The position numbers and the translations under genes are program-made. The notes under the pieces were generated by a model. That model did not search any database. It was given only the letters and a program-made list of their open reading frames with translations, and was not told the origin of the DNA. Source: Varibaculum prostatecancerukia (GTDB lineage: Bacteria; Actinomycetota; Actinomycetes; Actinomycetales; Actinomycetaceae). Taken from it: a stretch of 64,000 nt of DNA. The DNA is taken from positions 1,612,001-1,676,000 of the forward strand of contig NZ_OW968402.1 of the NCBI RefSeq assembly GCF_943169825.2. The letters run 5' to 3'. This document shows, one piece after another, positions 50,604 to 60,654 of the stretch. The stretch's first letter is position 1. Every line of letters begins with the position of its first letter.

Positions 50604-53381
50604 CTAACGGCGCTTCTTGCGCTTCTTTTGAGCGCGGCGCTGAGCCCGGTTACCGCCTTGCGCGGCGGTTTGCCGGGCGGCCTCGGCACCAAATGCCGAT
50701 CCTTGTCCGGAGGCACCGGCCATGGCCGGCACAGTTTGCGAGGATTCCTTATGCCCGGTATCCCCCATCACTGAGCCTTCCGCCAGCGCCTTCTTCTTGG
50801 CTTGTTCAGCTTGCTGCTTTTCTGCCTCCAGCTGTTGCTCGTAGACCTGCTGGAACTGGTGGGAGAAACTGAAAATACCGGTAATAGTATCTTCGCGCAC
50901 CTGCCCCATCATGTTTTCGAACATCAGCGCACCCTCGGATTTGTATTCCACCAAGGGGTCGCGCTGCCCCATCGCCCGCAGGCCGATGCCTTCTTTGAGG
51001 TAATCCATTTCGTAGAGGTGCTGTTGCCAAAGACGGTCAACCGTGGCCAGTAGCACCCGGCGTTCTAGTTCCGCCATCGGCTGGTCGCCCAACTGATCAA
51101 TCGCGATTGGGTTCTCATTTACCTGATCCAGAATCTCTTCATAGGCATCAGCAATGTCATCCTGCAGCTTATGTTCCAGTTCGGTAGCCGAAATATGCAG
51201 GAAGGCGCCATCCTCGTCTTTGAGATCAGATAGCGGGGTGCGCACCGGATAAACCGCACGCAGATTGCTCCACAGTTTTTCCAAATCCCATTCGTTGGAA
51301 TCGGCGCCTTCGCTGGTGGCATGGGTGACTGCCTCGGTAATCAAAGTGCGCAGGTAGGAAGGAATCAGCTCATCGAGATCGATTTTCTTGTGTAGCACTT
51401 CTTGACGTTCGGTGTAAATCAGATCGCGCTGATCGGTCATCACATCGTCATATTTCAGCACGTTCTTACGAATCTCGAAGTTCTGCGCCTCCGTCTGGTG
51501 CTGCGCGGACTGAATCCGCCCCGACACCATCTTGGATTCGAGCGGCAGATCCTCGGGGTAGAGCGAAGAATTCATGAACCGGGTTACGAACGCCGCCATG
51601 TTCTTCATCATTAGCGGGTCGTCCATCGCCAGGTAGAAACGGGATTCCCCGGGGTCACCTTGCCGTCCAGAACGCCCGCGCAGCTGGTTATCGATCCGGC
51701 GAGCATCGTGACGTTCGGTACCTAGGACGTAGAGTCCGCCCAGGTCAACGACCTCTTCGTGTTCATCGGCTACCTCGGCCTCCGCCTCGGTAAGGGCATC
51801 CTCCCAGGCTTCTTGCCATTCGGAGAGATTTTCTTCCGGATCCAGGCCACGCGCACGTAGTTTCTGGTCAGCAATATGTTCCGGGTTGCCGCCGAGCATA
51901 ATGTCGGTACCACGCCCAGCCATGTTAGTGGCCACGGTAACCATGCCTTTACGCCCGGCATCGAAAACCACCTGGGCTTCATGAGCGTGCTGTTTAGCGT
52001 TCAACACGTTGTGCGGCACTCCGGCCTCATCCAGCATGATAGAAAGTTCTTCCGACTTGGCAACATCCGTGGTACCCACCAGAATCGGCTGGCCTTTTTC
52101 GTGACGTTCTTTAATGTCATTGACAATCGCCTTGAGCTTGCCGCGCCGGGAAGGATAAACCAAATCCGGCTGGTCAATGCGAATCATGGGTTTATTAGGC
52201 GGAATCGGGATTACCCCGATCTTATAGGTGTTCATGAACTCGGCTGCCTCGGTTTCGGCGGTACCGGTCATGCCCGCGAGTTTTTCGTAAAGACGGAAAT
52301 AGTTCTGCAAAGTGATGGTGGCCAGGGTCTGGTTCTCGGCCTTGACCGGAACATGCTCTTTGGCTTCAATCGCCTGGTGCATCCCTTCGTTGTAGCGCCG
52401 TCCCTCCATCACGCGCCCGGTGTGTTCGTCAACGATTAGCACTTCCCGGTTGCGGACAATATAGTCACGATCCCGTTTGAACAGCTCTTTTGCTTTGATC
52501 GCGTTATTGAGGAACCCGATTAGGGGGGTGTGGGAGGCTTCGTAGAGGTTGTCTATCCCTAAGAAGTCTTCGACCGCGGCGATCCCCACATCGGTTACCC
52601 CCACGGTGCGTTTCTTTTCGTCGACCTCGTAATCCATATCCTTTTCCAGGCGGGTCACCAGGGAGGCGAACTTGTTGTACCACTGGTCGGCCTCGCCTTG
52701 GGCGGGACCGGAAATAATCAGGGGGGTACGGGCTTCGTCAATCAGAATCGAGTCCACCTCGTCGACGATGGCGTAGTGGTGTTTGCGCTGAACAATGTCT
52801 TCTACTCGCTGCACCATATTGTCGCGCAGGTAGTCGAATCCAAACTCGTTATTGGTGCCGTAAGTAATATCTGCCTGGTATTGTTTTACCCGCTCCGTTG
52901 GGGTTTGGCCGTTGACGATACAGCCCACGGTTAGCCCCAGGAAACGATAGACACGTCCCATAAGTTCACTTTGGTAACTGGCGAGGTAGTCGTTGACCGT
53001 GACTACGTGCACGCCCTTGCCGCTAAGTGCATTCAGGTAACTGGGCATAGTGGCGACCAGGGTCTTACCTTCACCGGTTTTCATCTCGGCAATATTGCCG
53101 TTATGTAGGGCGATTCCTCCCATAACCTGCACGTGGTAGGGCTTTTGCTTGAGGACGCGCCAGGCGGCTTCCCGCACAGTAGCGAAGGCATCGACCAGAA
53201 TTTCGTCCTCGGTTGCCCCTTTTTCCAGCGCCTCTTTGAATTCGGCGGTCTTGGCTTTTAGTTCTTCGTCGCTGAGGGCGGCGTATTCTTCTTCTTTCGC
53301 CACAACTTCGCGAGCTGTCCGGTCTAGGCGTTTGAGGATTCGCCCCTCGCCCATCCGCAGGATTCTTTCAAAAAACGACAT
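50604..53381 (-). CDS. secA: Preprotein translocase ATPase SecA
   Basis: 925 aa motor that pushes unfolded preproteins through SecYEG. ATG 53381, with GGGAGAACAA upstream, gives '[19 protein letters not shown]'; the frame extends to 53432 without family similarity. Motor motifs are '[14 protein letters not shown]' (Walker A), '[15 protein letters not shown]' (Walker B) and '[15 protein letters not shown]' (motif V/VI area); the preprotein cross-linking and helical scaffold domains follow. The C-terminus is a basic '[14 protein letters not shown]' tail with no Cys zinc motif, as in most actinobacterial SecA1. It would export the sortase-assembled pilins encoded at 59-64 kb. Confidence 0.96.
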   Translation of the reverse strand: MSFFERILRMGEGRILKRLDRTAREVVAKEEEYAALSDEELKAKTAEFKEALEKGATEDEILVDAFATVREAAWRVLKQKPYHVQVMGGIALHNGNIAEMKTGEGKTLVATMPSYLNALSGKGVHVVTVNDYLASYQSELMGRVYRFLGLTVGCIVNGQTPTERVKQYQADITYGTNNEFGFDYLRDNMVQRVEDIVQRKHHYAIVDEVDSILIDEARTPLIISGPAQGEADQWYNKFASLVTRLEKDMDYEVDEKKRTVGVTDVGIAAVEDFLGIDNLYEASHTPLIGFLNNAIKAKELFKRDRDYIVRNREVLIVDEHTGRVMEGRRYNEGMHQAIEAKEHVPVKAENQTLATITLQNYFRLYEKLAGMTGTAETEAAEFMNTYKIGVIPIPPNKPMIRIDQPDLVYPSRRGKLKAIVNDIKERHEKGQPILVGTTDVAKSEELSIMLDEAGVPHNVLNAKQHAHEAQVVFDAGRKGMVTVATNMAGRGTDIMLGGNPEHIADQKLRARGLDPEENLSEWQEAWEDALTEAEAEVADEHEEVVDLGGLYVLGTERHDARRIDNQLRGRSGRQGDPGESRFYLAMDDPLMMKNMAAFVTRFMNSSLYPEDLPLESKMVSGRIQSAQHQTEAQNFEIRKNVLKYDDVMTDQRDLIYTERQEVLHKKIDLDELIPSYLRTLITEAVTHATSEGADSNEWDLEKLWSNLRAVYPVRTPLSDLKDEDGAFLHISATELEHKLQDDIADAYEEILDQVNENPIAIDQLGDQPMAELERRVLLATVDRLWQQHLYEMDYLKEGIGLRAMGQRDPLVEYKSEGALMFENMMGQVREDTITGIFSFSHQFQQVYEQQLEAEKQQAEQAKKKALAEGSVMGDTGHKESSQTVPAMAGASGQGSAFGAEAARQTAAQGGNRAQRRAQKKRKKRR

Positions 53382-53556
53382 TTGTTCTCCCGTGTGTTCG
53401 CTCCGTTTACCGATTCTATATGGCTGCGGCAAAAAGCACGATTAGTTATTTTAGTTTTTCCTCTAGGCGTAGCACCTGGCGGTACTGGTTTTTCGGCTCC
53501 TGTGCCTAGCTCGCGGGTTTTTACGGTTCGTACGCCCCAGCTTTGTGCGCTGGTTG

Positions 53557-54750
53557 CTACGCCCCGAGCTTTGCTCGCAGCTCCCGCGCCTTACCGGTAT
53601 CCTCCCAGGTAAACCCGGAACGTCCGAAGTGTCCGTAGGCGGCGGTGCGCGAATAAATAGGTCGGCGCAGCGAAAGCCGATCGATAATAGCTGCCGGTCG
53701 CAGGTCGAAGGTTTCCCGCACGGCCTGCAGAATCTTCTCTTTATCGGCCTTTTCGGTACCGAAAGTTTCCAGTTCTACCGACACCGGGTGCGCCGAGCCG
53801 ATAGCGTAGGCCACTTGCAGTTCTGCTCGATCAGCTAGTCCGGCCGCGACCACATTCTTGGCTACCCATCGCGCCGCATAGGCCGCGGAGCGATCCACTT
53901 TGGTGGCGTCCTTACCCGAGAAGGCGCCCCCGCCGTGACGCGCCATCCCTCCGTAGGTATCTACGATGAGTTTCCGGCCGGTCAGACCGGTATCGGCGGC
54001 CGGGCCTCCCAGGATGAACCGACCCGCCGGGTTCACCAAGGTGCGGAAGTCTAGGTTTTCAACCCATGGCACCTGGGCGATTACCGGATCGATTACGGCG
54101 GCTTTTACTTCTTCGCGCAGGTCTTTGAGGTTTGCGGAGGCGCGATGCTGGGTAGAGAGTACGATCGTGTCCAACCCCACCGGGTGCCCGTCCTCATAAC
54201 GTACAGTTACCTGGGTTTTCCCATCGGGACAGAGATAGTCGAGGATTTTTTCCCGCCGCACTTTTTCGAGTCGCTTGGCGATGCGATGTGCCAGCCAAAT
54301 CGGGGCAGGCATTAAATCGGGCGTTTCGTTGCAGGCATAGCCGAACATCATCCCCTGGTCACCAGCTCCCTGCTGGTCAAAAGCGTCTACCGCTTCGCCT
54401 TGGCGAGTTTCCCACGAATCTTGCACCCCTTGGGCAATATCGGGGCTCTGGCGGTCGATAGAAACTAGTACTCCGCAGGAATCTCCGTCAAAGCCAATAT
54501 CGGAGGAGGTGTAGCCGATTTCGTTAATGGTGTTGCGCACCAAAGTGGGCAGGTCAACATATCCGGAAGTGGTGATTTCGCCGGCCAAATGCACTTGCCC
54601 GGTGGTGGCCATGACTTCTACGGCAGACCGAGCCTCCGGGTCTTGCTCTAGGAGGGCGTCCACGACGGTGTCGGCGATCCGGTCACAGACTTTATCGGGG
54701 TGACCGCTGGTGACGGATTCAGATGTAAAAATCGACTGCTTTGAGCTCAT
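53557..54750 (-). CDS. metK: S-adenosylmethionine synthetase
   Basis: Makes SAM from methionine and ATP. 397 aa; signatures '[18 protein letters not shown]' at the N-terminus, '[15 protein letters not shown]' near residue 122 and '[19 protein letters not shown]' near residue 272 are intact. Single gene between the toxin-antitoxin module and secA; I see no SAM riboswitch in the 50 bp before its start. Confidence 0.97.
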   Translation of the reverse strand: MSSKQSIFTSESVTSGHPDKVCDRIADTVVDALLEQDPEARSAVEVMATTGQVHLAGEITTSGYVDLPTLVRNTINEIGYTSSDIGFDGDSCGVLVSIDRQSPDIAQGVQDSWETRQGEAVDAFDQQGAGDQGMMFGYACNETPDLMPAPIWLAHRIAKRLEKVRREKILDYLCPDGKTQVTVRYEDGHPVGLDTIVLSTQHRASANLKDLREEVKAAVIDPVIAQVPWVENLDFRTLVNPAGRFILGGPAADTGLTGRKLIVDTYGGMARHGGGAFSGKDATKVDRSAAYAARWVAKNVVAAGLADRAELQVAYAIGSAHPVSVELETFGTEKADKEKILQAVRETFDLRPAAIIDRLSLRRPIYSRTAAYGHFGRSGFTWEDTGKARELRAKLGA

Positions 54751-54804
54751 AACCTCCAGTTTAGGGCAGCCCTTGCCTCGGAGGGAATTAAGCGAAGTTA
54801 AGCG

Positions 54805-55068
54805 TCAAAAGTCACCATAATGCGTTCCACACTGGACTATTCGCAACACATCGCCATCGATCTTGAAAACCAGACGATTTTTTTCATCGATGCGAGCGCT
54901 CCAGTATCCAGAAAGATCTCCCCGCAAAGGTTCAGGTTTGCCTATGCATTTGTACCCATTACGGTCAATTGACTGTATTAACTTCAATATTCGTCTCACA
55001 GTTTTCTTGTCTTGTTTCAACCAATACTGAAATTCTTCCCAAGAATAATCTGTCCAAGCCTTAATCAC
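54805..55068 (-). CDS. yoeB: YoeB/Txe-family toxin
   Basis: 87 aa ribosome-dependent mRNA endonuclease. It begins 'MIKAWTDYSWEEFQYWLKQD' and keeps the YoeB catalytic set: Glu in 'GKPEPLRGDLSGYWS', Arg in 'ARIDEKNRLVF', and the C-terminal His-Tyr in 'CGTHYGDF'. It overlaps the antitoxin gene by 8 bp. Most YoeB toxins pair with a YefM-type antitoxin, whereas this one follows a RelB/DinJ-type gene. Confidence 0.92.
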   Translation of the reverse strand: MIKAWTDYSWEEFQYWLKQDKKTVRRILKLIQSIDRNGYKCIGKPEPLRGDLSGYWSARIDEKNRLVFKIDGDVLRIVQCGTHYGDF

Positions 55069-55327
55069 CGGGCAGAACCTCGTGAATAGTACCGCCAGTT
55101 TGTTCCATTTGGGCTATTGAACTGCGCAAACGCTTCATATTTGATTCTGAGTAGAACGGATCAATAGACACCTCGAACGGGATTCGCTTCTCCCGCACGA
55201 CCTTTGCTGCAAACATAGTGTAGGCGCTGGTAGCCGTAAGCCCCAGTTCTTTACACGTGGCTTCAAGAGATTTTTTCAAACTAGCATCCATCCGAAAATT
55301 GACAGTTGCTTGTGCCACTTCAACCAC
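55061..55327 (-). CDS. RelB/DinJ-family antitoxin
   Basis: 88 aa ribbon-helix-helix antitoxin: 'ATVNFRMDASLKKSLEATC' and 'LGLTATSAYTMFAAKVV' are the RHH strand and helices, and the acidic C-terminal part ('MEQTGGTIHEVLPGD') should block the toxin. It is the first gene of the pair and probably represses its own promoter in the AT-rich 55328-55400 segment. No YefM-type (Phd) fold is visible. Confidence 0.9.
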   Translation of the reverse strand: MVEVAQATVNFRMDASLKKSLEATCKELGLTATSAYTMFAAKVVREKRIPFEVSIDPFYSESNMKRLRSSIAQMEQTGGTIHEVLPGD

Positions 55328-55469
55328 TCCTTAAATACAAATCTCAACTTCTGAAGTACATATTAGAGGTTTTGCAACACAAATGGAATACTTTTTTACA
55401 TTTTGCGCTCAACTGCCGTCACTTTCACCAGTCTGATACACCCCCGCTTGCACAGGCTCCCACCCCCCC

Positions 55470-55830
55470 CTAGTCGGCGCCGGAGGGTGTTCTGGTACCG
55501 GGAGGGCGGTTTTGTCCATGGAGGGCGATTCTGCACGCCCCCACACGCGCCTTCAGGCACAACGCGAACATTTCCACCCTCCCGCGACATTTCCGCCCTC
55601 CAGAGGCACAAAAACGAGCGCTTTAGAGGCTTCTACAAGCGCGGCGGAGGGTGATCTTGAACCGGGAGGGCGATTTTGTCCCTCTCCTTCCTTCCAGGCG
55701 CGCCGGAGGATGATCCGGTACTGGGAGGGTGGTTTTGTCCGTGGAGGGCGATTCTGCACGCCCCCACACGCGCCTTCAGGCACAACGCGAACATTTCCAC
55801 CCTCCCGCGACATTTCCGCCCTCCAGAGCG
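55470..55830. repeat. Intergenic repeat cluster with 87 bp exact duplication and two-orientation GGAGGG motifs
   Basis: 55519-55605 is repeated exactly at 55742-55828 (223 bp apart). Three related starts occur: cgccGGAGGGTG… near 55480, ggcGGAGGGTGA… near 55643 and cgccGGAGGATGA… near 55700, each followed by GGGAGGGYGRTTTTGTCC. The motif GGAGGGYG-R-N3-TG occurs forward at about 55500, 55520, 55664, 55723 and 55743 and inverted at about 55564, 55584, 55787 and 55807. The middle copy is shortened and lacks the inverted part. It is noncoding; the repeat units, not short spacers, make up the array, so it is not a CRISPR. Confidence 0.85.
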
Positions 55831-56723
55831 GGTGTGAGGCGGACGCGGTGAGAAGTGAGGGGTGAGGGGACGGGATGAGTAGAACTCAGCCGCATGGGGG
55901 TGAGGGCGCGAGGCGGCGATAAAGCGATCAGACGGCGGGACGGCAGCGAAGTGACCGGGCGGTCCAAGACAGCAGGACGAGAGTGCGGAGCCGGGGCGGC
56001 GAAGAAGCTATCGGGCGGAGGAGGAGCGGCGGGCGTCGGATGTGCGCGCGGGGATCGGGTTAGGAGACCAAAATTTTCCGAACTTCACCCAGTTTTTATG
56101 GACTTCCGCGGGGTTGAAGATACAAACACATCTGACGGTAGCCTGTGGATAACTTGTTGCGTAATTCATCGAAATTGAAATTAAGAATGCGACATGAAAT
56201 TTGATTAAATTAAATGCATAAGTTCTTTTATTTTTATATTTTATTCACTATTCTTTTGTCACATTTATCTATTAATTGCCAAAATAAAACGATTTTCCAC
56301 AAAAAAGACCCTATTTTGGGCTTCGCCAGGGCTCTCACGGGCAACAAACTCGCGCACGAAATACTTCACCACATGCGATCAAATTGTGTCGAGTTTCATA
56401 TAAATTATTTAGCTGAACATCTACTCGCTAGAAGGTAACGACGCACGAAGACGAGAGGAAATAAGAATATATGCAGGTAGAGGGCATGAAAGATACAATC
56501 GTAAAGCCGAGGGTAGCGAGCGCAAAGCGCCGGAAATCAACAGCGTCGCAAACAAAAAGTGCGGGCGCTAGGTAGATAGCTGCTAAGTGTTGGAACGCAA
56601 GCGCAGCACTTCAGGCGCAAGCGCCAGCATTCGGCATCGGCTTCCCTATCGCCGGTAGCGCGCACTAATAACGTCAGCAGCAGGCTGGCGCTACCGCGCG
56701 AAATAGACCGCTAGTACCCTGCC
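55829..56723. other. Noncoding tract: GC-rich segment, then AT-rich segment with DnaA-box matches
   Basis: About 0.9 kb without a believable gene. 55830-56060 is extremely purine- and GC-rich on the plus strand (GTGAGGGG-like runs). 56061-56460 turns sharply AT-rich and contains TGTGGATAA at 56144-56152, an exact DnaA-box match, and TTTTCCACA at 56293-56301 in the opposite orientation, which fits the looser consensus. 56460-56723 has inverted GGTAGCGC/GCGCTACC arms around 56652 and 56690. No dnaA, dnaN, rpmH or parAB is near, so this is not shown to be an origin. Confidence 0.6.
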
Positions 56724-57629
56724 CTATTCTTCGGCGCCTAATTCGCTGTCGCCGGTAGGCACTACCAGCACCGGGCAAGCCGAATGCGCCAGCACTGATT
56801 GCGAGGTGGAGCCCATTAGCGCTCCTGCGAATCCTCCGCGCCCTCGAGTTCCGACTACCACCAGATCGACAGCGGTTGAAAACTCGTTGAGCAGCGCCGC
56901 CGCGTTTCCATCCAGGGCGTGAGAATGTACTTTCACTCCACTATCAGCGATTTCTTCCTGGCAAATTTCCTTGAGTTCGCTGCGCACATCCCGCAAAATA
57001 CTTTCGCGATCCACCGATGCTGGCAACCACGCCAGTACCCCCGCCGAGGACGCCATTGGTACTGCCTCGACCGCGGTCAGTTCCGCGCCCCATACTTGGG
57101 TTTCGCTGATGGCGCGGCGCAAAGACTTGCGGGAACGCTGCGAACCATCAACCCCGATAACTATTTTCTTTACCGGAACGAACTGGTCGTCAGCGCCACG
57201 CCTCGGCACCACCACTACCGGACAACGGGAATAGGCAGGTAGCGCCGAGGAAGTCGCCCCCAGCAGGCGGTCAGTAAACCCTCCGCCGCCTCGGGTACCA
57301 ACCACTATCAAATCGACTTGCTGCGACAGCTGCACCAAAATCGCGGTAGGATCGCCAGCATCAACTCGCCCCTTAGCCTGGTAACCCAACTTTTCTAGGT
57401 GGGCGATAGCCTCGTCAACTACGGTTTGGGCACTGTCACGAATCGCATCATTGTCCACCACCGCGAATCCGGAATCCATTGACGCGGCCGTATAGGAAGG
57501 TAGCGCGTAGGCACATAATACTTGCAGCTGGGCGCCGCTTTGCTTGGCGCGTGCGCCCGCCCATTCTGCGGCCTCCAGGGATTCGGGGGAGCCGTCCACT
57601 CCCACTAAGATCTTTTCTTTTTCCGCCAT
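56724..57629 (-). CDS. Tandem universal stress protein (two UspA domains)
   Basis: 301 aa cytoplasmic protein with two UspA folds. ATG 57629 lies 8 bases after AGGAGGGTGG; an upstream start at 57653 would overlap that site. Domain 1: 'EKILVGVDGSPESLEAAEWA' to 'VVVVP' near residue 140, ATP-loop 'GTRGGGGFTDRLLGATSS'. Domain 2: 'KIVIGVDGSQRSRKSL' to the end, ATP-loop 'GTRGRGGFAGALMGSTSQ'. Both loops match G-x2-G-x9-G(S/T), so nucleotide binding is expected. Actinobacterial tandem Usps respond to hypoxia, acid or stationary phase. It is a single gene downstream of the sortase in orientation, 132 bp apart. Confidence 0.94.
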   Translation of the reverse strand: MAEKEKILVGVDGSPESLEAAEWAGARAKQSGAQLQVLCAYALPSYTAASMDSGFAVVDNDAIRDSAQTVVDEAIAHLEKLGYQAKGRVDAGDPTAILVQLSQQVDLIVVGTRGGGGFTDRLLGATSSALPAYSRCPVVVVPRRGADDQFVPVKKIVIGVDGSQRSRKSLRRAISETQVWGAELTAVEAVPMASSAGVLAWLPASVDRESILRDVRSELKEICQEEIADSGVKVHSHALDGNAAALLNEFSTAVDLVVVGTRGRGGFAGALMGSTSQSVLAHSACPVLVVPTGDSELGAEE

Positions 57630-57761
57630 GATGATGCCACCCTCCTGCTGCACCGATGCCTGCTTGCTTCCATTTTATAGGCCGAAGGACGCATTTGCGC
57701 TGAAATGAGCGGTGCGCGCGGAAGCGGGCGCGGAAACCTACGGGGGAAACGAGCCTTGCGC

Positions 57762-58805
57762 TCAGCTGAAGACTTTATCTTTATCCTGAGGAGCCGCCTG
57801 GTCGCTTTTTGCGCTGGTTTTGTCAGCCTGGGGCGCGGGTGAGGACTTGTGTGATTGCCCGGAATGACGAGATCCTCTACGCTTACGCGATTCCCGGAAC
57901 TTCTTTGCTCTTTCCGTGCGGGTTAGTCTGCCTATTTGCGCGAAGTTTTCTTCTTCATTCCCGCTATTTTCTGCTTCATCGTCTTTTTTACGGTCTTTTC
58001 GCAGGTACCGTGCCACGATGGTTCCTCCTACTGCGGAAATAATTATCGGGAGGATCATCCACCAGCGCAGCGCATCCCACCAGGTGGGGCCTTCTTCGTT
58101 CATAGGGGGCGCTGCCTTGAGGGCGATGCGTTCAGCGGTAACCACCAGGCGGTGAGTGTTGGTGCCGTAGGGGGTGCAGGTAAATAGGGTCAAAATGTCT
58201 TTACCTGGTTTCGGCTCAAATAAGTCCAACTGGGTAGGTTTAATCACGTGGATAGCGCGTACTTTATAAGCAAGCTTTTGCCCCGCCACCTGCACATAGG
58301 CAATATCGCCGACTTTGACATCCCGCAAGCCGTCAAACAAACTGGCGGTCCTCATCCCGGAATGGGCGGTTAGCACCGCGTTTACTCCTTTACCACCGAC
58401 TGGCAACCCGGTGCCAAAAAGGTGTCCGGCTCCCCGCGCAATCGCGTCATCTTCGGTGCCATGCCGCACCGGCAAGTCTATTTGCCCAGATGGCACCACT
58501 AGACGCGCCATTACGTCTCCACTTAAAGTGGCCAGGTACTGTTTATATTCTGCCGACCCGGTTTTGGTCATCTGGTAGAGGTAGGGGTCAAGAATGGGGA
58601 TTCCGCGGATGTTGCGGTTATATTCATGCGCCTGTTTCAGTAGCGCCTGTGACTGATCGGGATGATTAGCCATCCGCTTCATTTCTTGTGCCTCTAGGCG
58701 CGAGATTTCACCGATACGCACATTACCAGCGAAAATAGCGACTACCGGATAAAGTAGGAGCAACGCTCCCACTACTGTTAAGACAATGATTAAGACTCTT
58801 CGCAA
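57762..58805 (-). CDS. srtC: Class C (pilin-polymerising) sortase
   Basis: 347 aa membrane transpeptidase that links pilin subunits into a covalent fibre. It has an N-terminal helix (about 2-25), a lid motif 'ILDPYLYQM' near residue 74 (DPY in place of DPW/DPF), catalytic His in 'AVLTAHSGMRT', Cys in 'LTLFTCTPYGTNTHRLVV' with the Arg following, a second helix near 247-265, and a charged Lys/Ser-rich cytoplasmic tail. The start is TTG 58805 with AGGGGGGA 7 bases upstream; a rare start would lower expression relative to the pilin. It is the last gene of the pilus operon. Confidence 0.93.
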   Translation of the reverse strand: MRRVLIIVLTVVGALLLLYPVVAIFAGNVRIGEISRLEAQEMKRMANHPDQSQALLKQAHEYNRNIRGIPILDPYLYQMTKTGSAEYKQYLATLSGDVMARLVVPSGQIDLPVRHGTEDDAIARGAGHLFGTGLPVGGKGVNAVLTAHSGMRTASLFDGLRDVKVGDIAYVQVAGQKLAYKVRAIHVIKPTQLDLFEPKPGKDILTLFTCTPYGTNTHRLVVTAERIALKAAPPMNEEGPTWWDALRWWMILPIIISAVGGTIVARYLRKDRKKDDEAENSGNEEENFAQIGRLTRTERAKKFRESRKRRGSRHSGQSHKSSPAPQADKTSAKSDQAAPQDKDKVFS

Positions 58806-59007
58806 CGCGGTCCCCCCTTCAAAATTCTTAGCAGTTTTCGCCTAGCTATTCTTTTAGCTGGCTCGGTATTTTCTTAACCCAACTCGGGTACTTAGCTTCC
58901 CGCAGTCTACAACGGGCTTTTTACTTGTTTAGTTAGCTGCTTCTCCCCTGGCCGGCCGACCTGCTTTCTGCGGCTTTTTCCGGCAAGCATTTCCAGCTTA
59001 AGGGCGC

Positions 59008-59047
59008 AAAGAGGGGGCGATGCAGCAAGCTGCACCGCCCCCTCTTT
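59008..59047 (-). other. Strong hairpin between major pilin and sortase genes
   Basis: An 18 bp stem, AAAGAGGGGGCGATGCAG (59008-59025) with its complement at 59030-59047, one mismatch and a 4-base loop. It is not followed by a T-run on the minus strand. Placed 50 bp after the pilin stop and about 200 bp before the sortase start, it may stabilise the pilin mRNA end or partly terminate, keeping sortase levels below pilin. Confidence 0.75.
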
Positions 59048-59097
59048 GGCATTAGGGGCTATTGTTCACTCTATTATTAGTTTTCCTAGACCTGCGC

Positions 59098-60654
59098 TTA
59101 GTCCTTGCGGCGTTTAACCGCTAGGGTCACGCCGATGGAAACTAGGATCAAGCCCAGAGCCGAAACGAGTAGAATCCCCTGCGCACCAGTCAGCGGCAGC
59201 CCCAGGTTCTTGTGGTTGGTAATATCAAGCGCGTTACCAGCCTTAGCTTTAGCTGCAGCCGCCAAATCAGTAACCGTTCCCGGCTTGGTCAACTTGAAAG
59301 AAATCGCCTGTGGCAGAATCTGGTAACCAGCCGGAGCTTGTTCCTCAACTAGGCAGTAGGGTACCTGGTCCGCTTTCGCTACTGCTACCCCATCAATCCA
59401 GTCAGTCATCTGCAAATCAGAGATTTTTGCTAGACCATCTGCCCCAGTCTCATTTGAGGTCTTGATAGTGCCGCCATAGCTGGAGCAATCTTTATTGTCC
59501 GAGGTATCCAGGTGAACACTGAAAATAGCGCCAGCCAGAGTCTCGCCCGCGCTGTTAACCTTCTTGATTACGATATCGCCGTGCCGGGTCTCAACCTCCG
59601 GGGAGTTAATCGGCTTATCGTTCTTCTTAGACCATTCGTTCGGGTACAACTTACCGGTGTTCTTGGTCAAGCCATCAGCCGGAACGCTCTTTAGCTTGAC
59701 GTGCAAAGTAACCTCGATCTTGGCGCCACCAGCGATAGTATTCAGCCCGGCACCCTTGAAGGCTACGGTGATCTTGTTGCCTTCGGCAGTGGCATCAAAA
59801 TCGGGTGTAGTCTGGTCGTTAATCTTGGCGGTAGTCTTTACATACTCCACATTGGCGGGCAACTGGTCGACAATCTGGTATAGATTACCCAGGTCAGCAC
59901 CATCCATCTTTCCATCGCCATTGACGTCAGCACCAGTGGAAGTGGTGGTCAAGACGTACTTAAACTCATCCATACCGTTTGCAGCGCCCTGATTCAAAGT
60001 AGTAACGCCCTTGTCTACGACCTTCTTATCCAGTTCGTTTTCCTGGTTCTTGGGGTAGACATGTACGTCGCTATTCCAGGCCTTACCATCGGGATTGGTC
60101 ATCGGCAAAGTAACTGCGAAGGGCGCAATCGGAGTGATTTTTTCCTTCTTAACCTCTTTACCTGCAGCCTTAATCGTGCCCGATCCGGCTAGATCTTCAA
60201 CCACGACGTAGAGACCCCTAGGTACAGAAGAAAACGCAGCTTCCCCATTAGTGCCAGTTGTCATAGTCGTCGGGTTAGCGGCCAGAGTGTAGGTCTTACC
60301 CCCAGATACAATCCCGGTAGTGGCGACATTATCCTTCAAAGCAACTGCCCCAATTTCTTGAGCCAGTTTCAGACCATCATTGGTAGAAACATCAACGCCC
60401 TCAACCTTATAGAGCTTAAAATTAACCCCCTCCAAAGGTGTTTTACCATTAAGCTCGGCAGCATCAATCGCAGTACCATCGTGTTTCAAACCCGTGGTGG
60501 CGCCCAAATACTTATGTATCGTCAAATTTGCGGTAGTGGGCTGAGGTGCACCCGGGGTCAACTCAGTATTGGCACTGGCGGCGCCTACTCCTGCCAGGCC
60601 CATGAAGGCCATCACCATGCCGGTTAGCATGGCCAATAACTTTTTCTTACTCAC
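59098..60654 (-). CDS. Major fimbrial subunit, SpaA-type isopeptide-forming pilin (LPLTG)
   Basis: 518 aa pilus shaft protein. A signal peptide is clear (1-28, 'LLAMLTGMVMAFMGLAGVG'). The pilin motif is 'WNSDVHVYPKNQ' near residue 196, whose Lys accepts the next subunit. An E-box is in 'YCLVEEQAPAGYQIL', and CnaB-type domains follow. The sorting signal is LPLTG near residue 487, then a hydrophobic helix and a 'KRRKD' tail. A D-rich stretch 'GADVNGDGKMDGADLG' near residue 242 looks like a calcium-binding or dockerin-like loop, unusual for a pilin. Its ATG overlaps the tip gene stop by 4 bp. Confidence 0.95.
   Translation of the reverse strand: MSKKKLLAMLTGMVMAFMGLAGVGAASANTELTPGAPQPTTANLTIHKYLGATTGLKHDGTAIDAAELNGKTPLEGVNFKLYKVEGVDVSTNDGLKLAQEIGAVALKDNVATTGIVSGGKTYTLAANPTTMTTGTNGEAAFSSVPRGLYVVVEDLAGSGTIKAAGKEVKKEKITPIAPFAVTLPMTNPDGKAWNSDVHVYPKNQENELDKKVVDKGVTTLNQGAANGMDEFKYVLTTTSTGADVNGDGKMDGADLGNLYQIVDQLPANVEYVKTTAKINDQTTPDFDATAEGNKITVAFKGAGLNTIAGGAKIEVTLHVKLKSVPADGLTKNTGKLYPNEWSKKNDKPINSPEVETRHGDIVIKKVNSAGETLAGAIFSVHLDTSDNKDCSSYGGTIKTSNETGADGLAKISDLQMTDWIDGVAVAKADQVPYCLVEEQAPAGYQILPQAISFKLTKPGTVTDLAAAAKAKAGNALDITNHKNLGLPLTGAQGILLVSALGLILVSIGVTLAVKRRKD

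Noticed and set aside
54751-54804. SAM riboswitch for metK
   Set aside because: The segment lies before metK's start as read leftward but is only about 50 bp and has no SAM-I, SAM-II or SAM-IV core.
55470-55830. CRISPR array
   Set aside because: The repeats are long, occur in both orientations and at irregular distances, with no unique spacers of constant length and no cas genes.
56214-56438. 74-codon frame with a hydrophobic start
   Set aside because: It is in strongly AT-rich DNA, lacks a ribosome site and resembles no protein family.
56061-56460. Chromosomal replication origin
   Set aside because: Only two DnaA-box matches and no dnaA, dnaN, rpmH, gyrB or parAB nearby; kept only as a weak observation.
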